Positions 17,992 to 27,169 of a stretch of 64,000 nucleotides of DNA are shown in pieces. Within the stretch, counting starts at the first letter, position 1. Each line of letters starts with the position of its first letter. The position numbers and the translations under genes are program-made. The notes under the pieces were generated by a model. That model had not been told where the DNA came from. It saw only the letters and a list, made by a program, of their open reading frames with translations, and did not search any database. The stretch is from Paragemmobacter kunshanensis (GTDB lineage Bacteria; Pseudomonadota; Alphaproteobacteria; Rhodobacterales; Rhodobacteraceae), in the NCBI RefSeq assembly GCF_011059185.1, contig NZ_JAALFE010000008.1, forward strand, positions 1-64,000, written 5' to 3'.

Positions 17992-19849
17992 TCTTGATGT
18001 CATCGTGATCGGCGGCGGCCATGCCGGCGCAGAGGCCGCCGCCGCCGCCGCCCGCCTTGGCGCACGGACGGCGCTTGTCACCCTTCGGGCGGATGCCATA
18101 GGGGTAATGTCCTGCAATCCGGCGATTGGCGGGCTTGGCAAGGGCCATCTGGTGCGGGAGATCGACGCGCTGGATGGGGTGATGGGGCGTGCGGCGGATG
18201 CAGCGGGGATCCAGTTCCGCCTTTTGAATCGCCGCAAGGGACCGGCGGTGCAGGGCCCCCGCGCCCAGGCCGACCGCAAGCTGTACCGCCTTGAAATGCA
18301 GCGCCTTCTGGCCGCCGAAGAGAACCTGACCGTGGTTGAGGGCGAGGTTGTCGACCTGCGCATGGAGGGGCAGGCGGTGACGGGTGTCGTCTTGCAGGAT
18401 GGCAGCGAGATCAGCGCGCGATCCGTGATCCTGACGGCAGGCACCTTTCTGAACGGAATCATCCATATCGGCGATCAGCGCCAGCAGGGCGGGCGGATGG
18501 GGGATCACCCCTCGGTTCCGCTTGCGCAGAAACTGGCCGCGCTGGATTTGCCGCGTGGGCGGCTGAAAACCGGCACCCCGCCGCGCCTTTCGGGGCGCAG
18601 CATCGACTGGGCATCGCTGGAAATGCAACCCGGGGATGACGTGCCGGTGCTGTTCTCCTTCCTGAACCGGGCCCCCATCGCCCGCCAGATCAGCTGCGGG
18701 ATCACCCATACCAACGAGGCGACCCACGACATCGTGCGTGCGAACCTTGGCCGTTCCGCAATGTATGGTGGCCACATCGAAGGCGTTGGCCCGCGCTATT
18801 GCCCCTCTATCGAAGACAAGGTCGTGCGATTCGCCGACAAGACATCGCATCAGGTGTTTCTCGAACCCGAGGGGCTGGACGACGATACCGTTTATCCGAA
18901 CGGCATCTCGACATCGCTTCCCGCCGAAGTGCAGGAATCCTATGTCCGCTCCATCGCCGGTTTGCAGAACGTCGTCATCCTGCAACCAGGCTATGCGATC
19001 GAGTATGACTATTTCGATCCCCGCAGCCTTCGACCGACGTTGGAATTGAAATCCATCGAAGGCCTGTTCTTCGCGGGCCAGATCAACGGGACCACGGGCT
19101 ACGAAGAGGCGGCGGCGCAGGGCCTTGTGGCCGGGCTGAACGCCGCAGCGCGGGCGCTCGGGCGGGATCCGATCCATTTCAGCCGCAGCGACAGCTATAT
19201 TGGCGTGATGCTGGATGATCTGCTGACCCGCGGCGTTTCGGAACCCTATCGCATGTTCACCTCACGCGCCGAGTTCCGCCTTGCATTGCGGGCCGACAAT
19301 GCCGATCAGCGCCTGACGCCAAAAGGCATCGCGCTCGGCTGTGTGCGGGAAGACCGACGCATCGCCTTTGCCGCGAAGCTTGACCTGATGGAGCAGGCCC
19401 ATGCGGCACTTCAGGCGCGGCAGCTTTCTTCGCGCGATCTGGCCGGAACGGGCATCACGGTTCGGCAGGATGGGGCGCGGCGAAGCGGGTTTGATCTTCT
19501 ATCCTTCGGCGAAGAGGCCAGAGAAACCGTGGAATCGCTTTTCCCGGACTTTGCGGCATTGCCGGCTGAAATCAGGGAACAAGTCGCCATTGATGCCCTT
19601 TATGCGCAGTATCTGCACCGGCAGGAACAAGATGCCCGCCTTCTGCAGCGGGAAGAGGAAACCCGCCTGCCGACGGATTTCGACTATCCCGCGATGCCCG
19701 GCCTCTCCAAGGAACTTGCATTGAAACTGGCCCGCCTCCGCCCCGACACCTTGGCGCAGGCAGCCAGGATCGAAGGGATGACCCCGGCCGCGCTGACCCT
19801 GCTTCTCGCGCATGTCCGCAAGGCACGGCGCAACGCGGCCAGCGCATGA
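17984..19849 (+). CDS. mnmG: tRNA uridine-5-carboxymethylaminomethyl modification enzyme MnmG
   Basis: MnmG is the FAD-dependent partner of MnmE. It begins with GTG inside a parS site; GAGGG is 6 bases upstream. The dinucleotide fold [21 protein letters not shown] follows at once, with the conserved [21 protein letters not shown], the FAD-contacting [22 protein letters not shown], and [17 protein letters not shown]. The C-terminal ~150 residues contain the MnmE/tRNA-binding helices ([13 protein letters not shown]). 621 residues is normal. Its last bases overlap rsmG (ATGA). Confidence 0.98.
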   Translation: MKHLDVIVIGGGHAGAEAAAAAARLGARTALVTLRADAIGVMSCNPAIGGLGKGHLVREIDALDGVMGRAADAAGIQFRLLNRRKGPAVQGPRAQADRKLYRLEMQRLLAAEENLTVVEGEVVDLRMEGQAVTGVVLQDGSEISARSVILTAGTFLNGIIHIGDQRQQGGRMGDHPSVPLAQKLAALDLPRGRLKTGTPPRLSGRSIDWASLEMQPGDDVPVLFSFLNRAPIARQISCGITHTNEATHDIVRANLGRSAMYGGHIEGVGPRYCPSIEDKVVRFADKTSHQVFLEPEGLDDDTVYPNGISTSLPAEVQESYVRSIAGLQNVVILQPGYAIEYDYFDPRSLRPTLELKSIEGLFFAGQINGTTGYEEAAAQGLVAGLNAAARALGRDPIHFSRSDSYIGVMLDDLLTRGVSEPYRMFTSRAEFRLALRADNADQRLTPKGIALGCVREDRRIAFAAKLDLMEQAHAALQARQLSSRDLAGTGITVRQDGARRSGFDLLSFGEEARETVESLFPDFAALPAEIREQVAIDALYAQYLHRQEQDARLLQREEETRLPTDFDYPAMPGLSKELALKLARLRPDTLAQAARIEGMTPAALTLLLAHVRKARRNAASA

Positions 19850-20463
19850 AGGAAGCAAAGGCCCCTCTGGCGGGTGTTTCACGTGAAACGGTCGAAAGGC
19901 TGCATCGGCTCGAAGCGTTGCTGCACAAGTGGAACCCGGCCATAAACCTTGTCTCTCGGTCTACACTGGCCAATGCGTGGGATCGTCATATCCTTGATTC
20001 CGCGCAACTTTTCACACTTTCCCCGGCAGAGGCCATGTCCTGGGTCGATCTGGGCAGCGGCGGGGGCTTTCCCGGCCTTGTGGTGGCCTGCCTTGCCGCT
20101 GATCTGCGCCCAGGCATGACCGTCACCCTGATCGAATCGGATCGCCGCAAGGCGACATTCCTGCAGCAGGCAGCGCGTGATCTTGGCCTGAAGCCGAGCA
20201 TCATCGTCCAGCGCATAGAAGAAGCCACCCCTCAGGGCGCGTCCGTTGTATCGGCCCGCGCACTGGCGGGGTTGCCGCTTCTGCTGTCACTGGCCCATCG
20301 CCATCTCGGGGCAGGGGGCCTTTGCCTCTTTCCGAAGGGCGCAAACTGGCGGGAAGAGGTTGAAGCCGCCCGCAAAGACTGGCACTTCGATCTTGCGACG
20401 CATCCCAGCGAAACCGATCCGATGGCCGTCATCCTTGCCGTGAAAGCACTGTCCCATGTCTGA
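19846..20463 (+). CDS. rsmG: 16S rRNA (guanine-527-N7)-methyltransferase RsmG
   Basis: RsmG (GidB) methylates G527 of 16S rRNA with SAM. The 205-residue protein has the entry helix [16 protein letters not shown], the SAM-binding [29 protein letters not shown] and [15 protein letters not shown]. The start overlaps the mnmG stop (ATGA) and the end overlaps parA by 8 bases, so mnmG-rsmG-parA-parB read as one transcription unit. Codons 10-15, encoding GVSRET, are formed by a parS site, an arrangement that fixes both protein and DNA sequence here. Confidence 0.97.
   Translation: MKEAKAPLAGVSRETVERLHRLEALLHKWNPAINLVSRSTLANAWDRHILDSAQLFTLSPAEAMSWVDLGSGGGFPGLVVACLAADLRPGMTVTLIESDRRKATFLQQAARDLGLKPSIIVQRIEEATPQGASVVSARALAGLPLLLSLAHRHLGAGGLCLFPKGANWREEVEAARKDWHFDLATHPSETDPMAVILAVKALSHV
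19875..19890. promoter_or_regulatory. parS centromere site 2, inside rsmG
   Basis: TGTTTCACGTGAAACG matches the 16-base parS consensus except for the last base, and carries the complete 14-bp palindrome at 19876-19889. It is within the coding sequence of rsmG and 1.9 kb from the first site. Confidence 0.92.
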
Positions 20464-21277
20464 TCCTTCCCGCCCGAAACAGCCGCGAATCATCGCGATC
20501 GCCAATCAGAAAGGCGGCGTCGGCAAGACTACCACGGCAATCAACCTTGCCGCCGCCTTGGCAGAGCAGGGTGGGCGCGTCCTGCTTGTCGATCTCGATC
20601 CCCAGGGCAACGCGTCCACTGGCCTGGGGGTAGAGCCGGCGCAGCGCAAGATCACCACCTATGATCTGCTGATTGACGAGGCGCCCCTCGAATCCGCGAT
20701 CCAGGAAACCGCCATTCCCGGCCTCCTGATCTGCCCCGCCAATGCCGATCTGGCCTCGGCCGATATCGAACTCGTCGCCAATGAAAAGCGCAGCTTCCTC
20801 CTGCACGATGCGCTTCGCCAACCGGCCATCGACGGCTATCACCTCGATTTCGTCCTGATCGACTGCCCGCCCTCGCTCAGCCTGCTCACCGTCAACGCGA
20901 TGATCGCCTGCCATTCCGTCCTGGTGCCGCTGCAGTCCGAATTCTTCGCCCTCGAAGGGCTCTCGCAGCTCATGCTGACGGTCCGAGAGGTGCGTCAAAC
21001 CGCCAATCCCGGCCTACGAATCGAAGGTGTTGTGTTGACCATGTACGATGGCCGCAACAGGTTGAGTCAGCAGGTCGAAATGGACGCGCGTGAGAATCTT
21101 GGCGATCTGGTCTTTCAGACCATCATTCCGCGCAATGTCCGGGTATCCGAAGCGCCCAGCTTCGCCTTGCCGGTGCTGTCCTATGACACCGCGTCCAAGG
21201 GAAGCGAGGCTTACCGTGCCCTGGCCGCCGAACTGATCGCCCGCCACCCGCTCGACCGAACCGAGGAGCCCGCCTGA
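20456..21277 (+). CDS. parA: Chromosome partitioning ATPase ParA
   Basis: ParA binds DNA non-specifically as an ATP dimer and moves ParB-parS complexes. The 273-residue protein has the deviant Walker [18 protein letters not shown] near residue 18, [13 protein letters not shown], the Walker B region [16 protein letters not shown] and the C-terminal [11 protein letters not shown]. It overlaps rsmG by 8 bases and its stop shares one base with the parB start. No separate promoter is visible within rsmG. Confidence 0.97.
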   Translation: MSDPSRPKQPRIIAIANQKGGVGKTTTAINLAAALAEQGGRVLLVDLDPQGNASTGLGVEPAQRKITTYDLLIDEAPLESAIQETAIPGLLICPANADLASADIELVANEKRSFLLHDALRQPAIDGYHLDFVLIDCPPSLSLLTVNAMIACHSVLVPLQSEFFALEGLSQLMLTVREVRQTANPGLRIEGVVLTMYDGRNRLSQQVEMDARENLGDLVFQTIIPRNVRVSEAPSFALPVLSYDTASKGSEAYRALAAELIARHPLDRTEEPA

Positions 21278-22188
21278 TGGAAAAGAAACCCGAACGCCGC
21301 AGCCTTGGCCGTGGCCTTTCTGCCCTGATGGCCGATGTCTCGGTCGAGGCTGATCCGAAAACCCCGGATCGCCCGCGTCGGCCCGATCTGCTGATCCCGG
21401 TCGAAAAGCTGGTCCCGAACCCCAACCAGCCGCGCCGCGATTTTCAGCCCGAGTCGCTTCAGGAACTGGCCTCGTCGATCCGCACCAAGGGCGTGATCCA
21501 GCCGCTCATCGTGCGTGACATGGGCGATGGGCGATATGAGATCGTGGCCGGCGAACGCCGCTGGCGCGCGGCGCAGCTGGCACAGCTGCACGAACTGCCC
21601 GCGATCATCCGCGATTTCACCGATTCCGAGGTGATCGAAGTCGCCATCATCGAAAACATCCAGCGCGCCGATCTGAACGCGATAGAAGAGGCGCTGGCCT
21701 TCCGCCAGTTGATGGATCGCTTCGGACATACCCAGGAAAAGCTGGCCGAAGCGCTGTCGAAAAGCCGCAGCCACATTGCCAATCTCCTGCGCCTTCTGAA
21801 TCTGCCCGACGATGTGCAAACCTTTGTTCGCGAAGGGAAAATTTCGGCGGGCCATGCTCGCGCCCTGATCACGGCACCCAATGCCTCGGAACTGGCGCGT
21901 CAGGTGATCACCCGCAACCTTTCCGTCCGGGAAACCGAAAACCTCGCCCGCGATCCGGCACGCAAGGGCACGGGCAAAGCCAGTGGCCCGCGCGGCCGCA
22001 GCACCGACAAGGATGCCGATACGCGCGCGCTGGAGAACGATCTTTCCGCAAATCTGAAGATGCGCGTCACCATTGATCACGGGCAGGCAGGCGATGGCGG
22101 TACGCTGGCGATCCGCTATCGGTCGCTCGATGACCTGGATCTGCTCTGCCGCGTGCTGTCGGCTATTCCGCGGGACGTGACCATATGA
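21277..22188 (+). CDS. parB: Chromosome partitioning protein ParB
   Basis: ParB is the CTP-dependent clamp that loads at parS and spreads. The 303-residue protein starts with the ParA-activating basic segment ([12 protein letters not shown]), then NPNQPRRDF, the CTPase motif [11 protein letters not shown], the [14 protein letters not shown] segment, a helix-turn-helix ([24 protein letters not shown]) and a C-terminal dimerisation domain. Its cognate parS sites lie 1.4 and 3.3 kb upstream. The last 26 bases overlap the convergent DUF454 gene. Confidence 0.97.
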   Translation: MEKKPERRSLGRGLSALMADVSVEADPKTPDRPRRPDLLIPVEKLVPNPNQPRRDFQPESLQELASSIRTKGVIQPLIVRDMGDGRYEIVAGERRWRAAQLAQLHELPAIIRDFTDSEVIEVAIIENIQRADLNAIEEALAFRQLMDRFGHTQEKLAEALSKSRSHIANLLRLLNLPDDVQTFVREGKISAGHARALITAPNASELARQVITRNLSVRETENLARDPARKGTGKASGPRGRSTDKDADTRALENDLSANLKMRVTIDHGQAGDGGTLAIRYRSLDDLDLLCRVLSAIPRDVTI

Positions 22189-22519
22189 AGATCGCCACCC
22201 CGATCAGAACAACGGCCTGAGCGATCAGGATCCAGGCCTTCAACCCCAGCCAAAGCGAAAGGGAAAAGGCTGCCGCCATAGAAAGGCTGGCAAGAATCTT
22301 TGCCCTGCTCCCGATCGCGCCACGCTCTTCCCAATCGCGGATGGGCGGCCCAAGGCGCGGATGGTGGATCAGCCAGCGATGCAGCCGGTCCGATGATCGC
22401 GCAAAGCAGAAGGCCGCCAGCAAAAGAAAGGGCACGGTCGGCAAAAGGGGCAGGAACACACCCAGAAACCCCATCGCAAGGGCGCCGGTCCCGCCCAAAA
22501 GCCACAGGCCCCGCCTCAC
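22163..22519 (-). CDS. DUF454 (YbaN-type) inner membrane protein
   Basis: A 118-residue protein with three to four hydrophobic segments and the family pattern [27 protein letters not shown] followed by [17 protein letters not shown]. Function unknown. The ATG overlaps the stop of hemW (ATGA), making it the last gene of the leftward rph-rdgB-ridA-hemW operon; its 3' end runs 26 bases into parB on the other strand. Confidence 0.9.
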   Translation of the reverse strand: MRRGLWLLGGTGALAMGFLGVFLPLLPTVPFLLLAAFCFARSSDRLHRWLIHHPRLGPPIRDWEERGAIGSRAKILASLSMAAAFSLSLWLGLKAWILIAQAVVLIGVAIFIWSRPAE

Positions 22520-23670
22520 ATCAGCAACTCCCGCAGGACGGCATTCAGAACCACCCGCCCGGTCGGGCTGGCCTTCAGGCGGCCATCCGCCACGGTAACC
22601 AGCCCTTCCTCTGCCAGGTGGCGCAGTCGCGCCGCGTTCAGGGGCCGCCCTGCCAGCCGTTCATGCCGGGCGATGTCCATCCCCTCGGTCAGGCGCAGGC
22701 TCATCAGCAGGTATTCCGTCGCCTGTTCCTCACGGCTGATGGCCTCGCGCGGGTCTTCCCCATCCGACCCAGCCTCTACCCTTGCCAGCCAGGCCCCCGG
22801 TGCGCGCGGGGCAACCGTGGCCCAGCGCTGCCCGTCCAGCGTCAGCCGCCCATGCGCGCCGGGGCCGATGCCGATGTAATCGCCCATCCGCCAATAGATC
22901 AGGTTGTGCCGGCTTTCCGCCCCAGGCCGGGCGTGGTTTGAGATCTCATAGCCTGGCATCCCATGCGCGGCGCAGATCTCCTGCGTGGCGTCATACATGT
23001 CGGCCTGCACATCCTCATCCGGCAGCCCGCGCAGCCCACCCCTTGCAAAGCGGTCGCCAAAGGCTGTGCCGTCCTCGATCGTCAACTGATACATCGACAG
23101 ATGGTCCACCGCCATCGACAGCGCCTCGCGCAGTTCGACCCTCCAGTCCGCCAGCGTCTGATCCTGCCGCGCATAGATCAGGTCAAAGCTGACACGATCA
23201 AAGCAGTTTCTTGCAATATCAAAGGCTTGCCGTGCCTCTGCCACGGAATGCAACCGCCCCAGCCGCCGTAGACCATCATCGTTCAGCGCCTGCACGCCCA
23301 TGGAAACCCGGTTCACCCCAGCCTCGCGAAAGGCGCGGAAACGGCCCGCCTCCACCGATCCGGGATTGGCCTCCAGCGTGATCTCGGGGTCGTTCACCAT
23401 GGGCCAGGTCGCGCGCACCGCCTCCAGCACCGCGCCCACCACCTCCGGCTCCATCAGCGACGGCGTGCCGCCGCCAAAGAACACCGTCTCCAGCACACGG
23501 CCCCGCGTTTCCGCGCCCAACCGGGCAATCTCGCGCAGATAGGCATCGCGCCAACGCCCTTGGTCGATGCTGGCGGCCACATGGCTGTTGAAATCGCAAT
23601 AGGGGCACTTGGACTGGCAGAAAGGCCAGTGGATATAAAGACCAAACCCCCCGGCCCGCCAATCTTCCAT
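22516..23670 (-). CDS. hemW: Heme chaperone HemW (radical SAM)
   Basis: The 384-residue protein has the radical-SAM cluster motif [11 protein letters not shown] with an extra upstream His-Trp-Pro-Phe, then [27 protein letters not shown], and YQLTIEDGT. These are HemW features; HemW inserts heme into target proteins and is not coproporphyrinogen dehydrogenase, with which it is often confused as 'HemN-like'. True HemN has a longer N-terminus, missing here. The start is 6 bases after the ridA stop. Confidence 0.93.
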   Translation of the reverse strand: MEDWRAGGFGLYIHWPFCQSKCPYCDFNSHVAASIDQGRWRDAYLREIARLGAETRGRVLETVFFGGGTPSLMEPEVVGAVLEAVRATWPMVNDPEITLEANPGSVEAGRFRAFREAGVNRVSMGVQALNDDGLRRLGRLHSVAEARQAFDIARNCFDRVSFDLIYARQDQTLADWRVELREALSMAVDHLSMYQLTIEDGTAFGDRFARGGLRGLPDEDVQADMYDATQEICAAHGMPGYEISNHARPGAESRHNLIYWRMGDYIGIGPGAHGRLTLDGQRWATVAPRAPGAWLARVEAGSDGEDPREAISREEQATEYLLMSLRLTEGMDIARHERLAGRPLNAARLRHLAEEGLVTVADGRLKASPTGRVVLNAVLRELLM

Positions 23671-23676
23671 GCCGCC

Positions 23677-24051
23677 TTACCCCTTGAAGGCCGTAACCTC
23701 GATCTCGACCTTCATCTCCGGCCGGATCAATCCCGCAATCACCATCGTTGCCGCGGGCCGGATCTCGCCCAGCGCCTCACCCAGCGCCGGGATCAGCGCA
23801 TCCACCAGCGCCACATCCGTCACCGTGTATTGCACCCGAACGATATCCTCCATCGTGAAGCCGCCCTGTTCCAGCACGCCCTTGATCGTGCGGAAACAGT
23901 TCCGCGCCTGATCGGCCACGTCATCCGGCATCGTCATCGTGGCATAATCATAGCCCGTGACGCCGGAAACAAAGCACCAGCCCCCTTTCACGATGGCCCG
24001 GCTATAGCCCATCGTCGCCTCGAAGGGCGATCCTGTCGATATGCGCTTCAT
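23677..24051 (-). CDS. RidA/YjgF family protein
   Basis: RidA proteins hydrolyse reactive enamine/imine intermediates from PLP enzymes. The 124-residue protein shows AIVKGGWCFVSGVTG, a long helix with QARNCFRTIKGVLEQGG, and the C-terminal IAGLIRPEMKVEIEVTAF. The ATG at 24051, which overlaps the rdgB stop (ATGA), is preferred; an ATG three codons further upstream (24060) is possible. The canonical active-site Arg appears as R in LIRPEMKVEIE, so an enamine deaminase role is plausible, though subfamily assignment is uncertain. Confidence 0.88.
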   Translation of the reverse strand: MKRISTGSPFEATMGYSRAIVKGGWCFVSGVTGYDYATMTMPDDVADQARNCFRTIKGVLEQGGFTMEDIVRVQYTVTDVALVDALIPALGEALGEIRPAATMVIAGLIRPEMKVEIEVTAFKG

Positions 24052-24659
24052 GTGAAACATCCTTTCACCAGCTTGCGGAAGGCATCGGCGCGATGGCTGA
24101 TCTCGTTCTTCTTCCAGCGGTCCATCTCGCCAAATGTTATGTCAAACCCGTCCGGCTGAAAGATCGGGTCATAGCCATGCCCCTGATCCCCCCGCATGGG
24201 CCAGACAACCTGACCGGGCATCACGCCCTCGAACACCTCATCATGGCCATCCGGCCAGGCCAGCACCAGCGTGCAACGGAATTGCGCGGTGCGGGGGTAG
24301 GGGGCCTGCGCCGCCTCCAGCGCGTTCCAGGCCCGCGTCATCGCCATCACGAAATCGCGGCCCTTGGGCGTTTCCGCCCAATCGGCCGTGTAAACCCCCG
24401 GCGCGCCGCCCAGCCCGTCGATGCTGATCCCGCTGTCATCGGCCAGCGCAGGCAACCCGCTGGCCTTGGCCGCGAAATGCGCCTTGATGCGGGCATTCCC
24501 GATGAAGGTGGTCTCGGTCTCCTCCGGCTCTGCCAGCCCCAGCTCCCCGGCACTGGTCACCGCCACGGAAAACGGCTCTAACAAGGCTGAAATCTCTTCC
24601 AGCTTGCCCTTGTTATGCGTGGCCACAACCAGCCGATCCCCGGAAAACTTCCGCATCAC
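24048..24659 (-). CDS. rdgB: dITP/XTP pyrophosphatase RdgB
   Basis: RdgB removes deaminated purine triphosphates (dITP, XTP) from the nucleotide pool. The 203-residue protein carries [17 protein letters not shown] at the N-terminus, [33 protein letters not shown] with the catalytic Asp, and [10 protein letters not shown]. It is coupled by ATGA overlap to rph upstream and to the RidA gene downstream. Confidence 0.96.
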   Translation of the reverse strand: MMRKFSGDRLVVATHNKGKLEEISALLEPFSVAVTSAGELGLAEPEETETTFIGNARIKAHFAAKASGLPALADDSGISIDGLGGAPGVYTADWAETPKGRDFVMAMTRAWNALEAAQAPYPRTAQFRCTLVLAWPDGHDEVFEGVMPGQVVWPMRGDQGHGYDPIFQPDGFDITFGEMDRWKKNEISHRADAFRKLVKGCFT

Positions 24660-25372
24660 AACCCCAAAGCCGCCTTCTGCGCCGCCACCAGCTGCGCACA
24701 GCCCGCCTCGGACAGGTCCAGCAACTCGCCCATCTCGGCCCGGCTGAAGGTGGCGCCCTCGGCGCTCATCTGCACTTCGATCAGCCGCCCGCGCCCCGTC
24801 AGGATGAAGTTGCCATCCGTCCCCGCCGTCGAATCCTCGGCATAGTCCAGATCCAGAACGGGTTGCCCGGCATAAACTCCGCAGGACACGGCGGCGACAT
24901 GGTCGATCATCGGATCGCTGACGATGACGCCCGCCTTCAGCAGTTTGTCCACCGCCATCTTCAGCGCGACCCAGCCCCCCGTGATCGACGCGCAGCGCGT
25001 GCCGCCATCCGCCTGGATCACGTCGCAGTCAATCACGATCTGCCGCTCGCCCAACGCCGAACGATCGACGCCAGCGCGCAAAGCCCGCCCGATCAGGCGC
25101 TGAATCTCCTGCGTCCGCCCCGATTGTTTGCCCGCCGCCGCCTCGCGTCGCGTCCGGCTGCTGGTGGCGCGCGGCAGCATGCCGTATTCCGCCGTCACCC
25201 AACCCAGCCCGGTATTCTTCAAGAACGGCGGCGCCTTGTCCTCGATCGTGGCCGAACACAGCACATGCGTCTCGCCCATCTTGATCAGGCAAGACCCTTC
25301 CGCATGTTTCATCACACCGGTTTCGATTGAAACGGGCCGCATTTCGCCTAGTTTTCTGCCAGAGGGGCGCAT
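24656..25372 (-). CDS. rph: Ribonuclease PH
   Basis: RNase PH trims the 3' ends of tRNA precursors phosphorolytically. The start [19 protein letters not shown] (25372) is the family's standard N-terminus and has an AAAGGA site upstream; it gives 238 residues. Further signatures are [46 protein letters not shown], and [16 protein letters not shown]. It is the first gene of the leftward operon and is divergent from hrcA across a 112-base gap. Confidence 0.97.
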   Translation of the reverse strand: MRPSGRKLGEMRPVSIETGVMKHAEGSCLIKMGETHVLCSATIEDKAPPFLKNTGLGWVTAEYGMLPRATSSRTRREAAAGKQSGRTQEIQRLIGRALRAGVDRSALGERQIVIDCDVIQADGGTRCASITGGWVALKMAVDKLLKAGVIVSDPMIDHVAAVSCGVYAGQPVLDLDYAEDSTAGTDGNFILTGRGRLIEVQMSAEGATFSRAEMGELLDLSEAGCAQLVAAQKAALGL

Positions 25373-25433
25373 CGGATCATCCTTTTTGGGTTGCGGCCAG
25401 ATATCCACCCCACCCAGCCGGATGCAACCCCGA

Positions 25434-25461
25434 TTGACGCCCCGTCGCCTGCGCCGATAAT
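25434..25461 (+). promoter_or_regulatory. Candidate sigma-70-type promoter for hrcA
   Basis: TTGACG at 25434-25439 and GATAAT at 25456-25461 are 16 bases apart, with the hrcA start 24 bases further on. No CIRCE inverted repeat (TTAGCACTC-N9-GAGTGCTAA) is present near it. Confidence 0.55.
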
Positions 25462-25484
25462 GGCAAACCGGCAAGGATCGACAG

Positions 25485-26546
25485 ATGACAGACGGTTCAA
25501 AGATACTGTCCGAAATGAACGACCGCTCGCGCGAAGTCTTTCGCCGCGTCGTCGAAGGCTATCTCGCCTCCGGCGATCCTGTCGGATCGCGCACGCTGAC
25601 GCGGTCGATGTCGGAAAAACTCTCTGCCGCCACGATCCGAAACGTGATGCAGGATCTGGAATTCCTCGGCCTGCTGGACAGCCCGCATATCTCTGCCGGG
25701 CGAATTCCCACGCAGATGGGCCTGCGCATGTTCGTCGACAGCCTGCTCGAGGTGGGCACCGTGGCCGAGGAAGACCGCGAACGCATCGACGCCACCATGG
25801 GCCAGAACGATCAGGACGTAACCTCGCTTCTCGATCACATCGGCGCGGCCCTGTCGGGCATCACGCGCGGCGCCAGTCTCGTTCTTGCGCCCAAGGTCGA
25901 GGCGCCGATCCGCCATATCGAATTCGTCTCCCTCTCGCAGGATCGCGCCCTTGTGGTGCTGGTCTTTGCCAATGGTCAGGTGGAAAACCGCATCTTCACG
26001 CCGCCACCGGGACAGACGCCTTCCTCCATGCGCGAGGCGGCGAATTTCCTGAACGCGCTGGCCGAAGGCAAGACGCTGACCGAACTTCGCCGCACCATGA
26101 CGGCCGAGGTCGCCCGCCGCCGGCAGGAGATTGATTCGCTCGCCCGCGATCTGGTGGAATCGGGTCTCGCCGTCTGGGAAAATCCGGGCGAAACCTCGGA
26201 ACGGCTGATCGTGCGGGGGCGGGCCAACCTTCTGGAACAGGAATCCGTCGATCTTGACCGGATCCGAACCCTGTTCGACGACCTGGAACGCAAGCGCGAC
26301 ATCGCCGATTTTCTGGAACTCGCGGAAACCGGGGAAGGCGTGCGCATTTTTATCGGGTCCGAGAACAAACTCTTCTCACTTTCCGGTTCAAGTCTCGTCG
26401 TTTCTCCCTATATGAACGCGGATCGAAAGATCATCGGCGCCGTGGGCGTCATCGGTCCGACGCGGCTGAATTACGGGCGCATCGTGCCGATCGTGGATTA
26501 CACGGCGCAACTCGTCGGGCGGCTTGTGTCCGAACGGGGCAAGTGA
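25485..26546 (+). CDS. hrcA: Heat-inducible transcription repressor HrcA
   Basis: HrcA represses groE/dnaK-class heat-shock genes through CIRCE operators. The 353-residue protein has the N-terminal winged helix ([57 protein letters not shown]) and the C-terminal effector domain ending [37 protein letters not shown]. grpE follows after 16 bases, the standard hrcA-grpE pairing. No CIRCE site is present in the window, so its targets are elsewhere. Confidence 0.97.
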   Translation: MTDGSKILSEMNDRSREVFRRVVEGYLASGDPVGSRTLTRSMSEKLSAATIRNVMQDLEFLGLLDSPHISAGRIPTQMGLRMFVDSLLEVGTVAEEDRERIDATMGQNDQDVTSLLDHIGAALSGITRGASLVLAPKVEAPIRHIEFVSLSQDRALVVLVFANGQVENRIFTPPPGQTPSSMREAANFLNALAEGKTLTELRRTMTAEVARRRQEIDSLARDLVESGLAVWENPGETSERLIVRGRANLLEQESVDLDRIRTLFDDLERKRDIADFLELAETGEGVRIFIGSENKLFSLSGSSLVVSPYMNADRKIIGAVGVIGPTRLNYGRIVPIVDYTAQLVGRLVSERGK

Positions 26547-26562
26547 AGAAGGCTGAAGGATC

Positions 26563-27099
26563 ATGGCAGACGACAAGACGGTTTCCGAAGATTTCGCCAT
26601 CGAGGAAGGTCTCGAAGATCTCGCCGCGCTGGACGAGGTCGAGGCGCTGAAGCAGGAACGCGACGAACTGCGCGACCGTTTCATGCGCGCTCTGGCCGAT
26701 GCGGAAAACACCCGCAAGCGGGGCGAACGTGACCGGCGCGAAGCCGAACAATATGGCAGCACCCGCCTCGCCCGCGATCTGCTGCCGGTCTATGACAACC
26801 TCAACCGCGCGCTGAACGCTGCGACCGACGAACAGAAGGCCGCCGCCGCCGCCCTGTTCGAAGGCGTGCAACTGACGCTGCGGGAACTGACCAATGTGAT
26901 GACGCGCCATGGCGTGAAACCAATCACCCCCAAGGTCGGGGACATGTTCGATCCGCAGAACCACGAAGCCATGTTCGAAGCCCCACTTCCCGGCACCAAA
27001 GCCGGCCAGATCATCCAGGTGATGACCGAAGGCTTCATGCTCCACGACCGGCTTCTGCGCCCCGCGCAGGTGGGCGTTTCCTCCAACACGGGCGCTTGA
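26563..27099 (+). CDS. grpE: Nucleotide exchange factor GrpE
   Basis: GrpE releases ADP from DnaK. The 178-residue protein begins with an acidic, disordered region, continues with a long coiled coil (EALKQERDELRDRFMRALADAENTRKR), the dimer helices and the C-terminal beta domain with FDPQNHEAMFEAP and the family end KAGQIIQVMTEGFMLHDRLLRPAQVGVS. Length and order match alphaproteobacterial GrpE. It is co-transcribed with hrcA. Confidence 0.97.
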   Translation: MADDKTVSEDFAIEEGLEDLAALDEVEALKQERDELRDRFMRALADAENTRKRGERDRREAEQYGSTRLARDLLPVYDNLNRALNAATDEQKAAAAALFEGVQLTLRELTNVMTRHGVKPITPKVGDMFDPQNHEAMFEAPLPGTKAGQIIQVMTEGFMLHDRLLRPAQVGVSSNTGA

Positions 27100-27113
27100 T
27101 TGCTGCCGTCGGA

Positions 27114-27134
27114 CCGGGGGTTTCACACCCCCGG
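27114..27134 (+). repeat. Hairpin element downstream of grpE (repeat-family type)
   Basis: CCGGGGG and CCCCCGG pair perfectly around the loop TTTCACA, and the sequence continues with ACCCCCGTGGGATATTTTC. I recall this hairpin plus the GTGGGATATTT tail as a sequence found after many genes in Rhodobacteraceae genomes. It lies between the convergent grpE and mutS genes and could end transcription from the left. Confidence 0.5.
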
Positions 27135-27169
27135 ACCCCCGTGGGATATTTTCAAACAGATGAAGAGGC

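Noticed and set aside
22516-23670. Calling the radical-SAM gene coproporphyrinogen III dehydrogenase (hemN)
   Set aside because: N-terminus and motif spacing fit HemW, the heme chaperone.
24041-24066. CATGTGAAACATCCTTTCAC near ridA start, similar to a parS half
   Set aside because: The palindrome is broken; it is explained by the ridA start and rdgB end codons.
25373-25484. CIRCE operator ahead of hrcA
   Set aside because: No TTAGCACTC or GAGTGCTAA arms were found.
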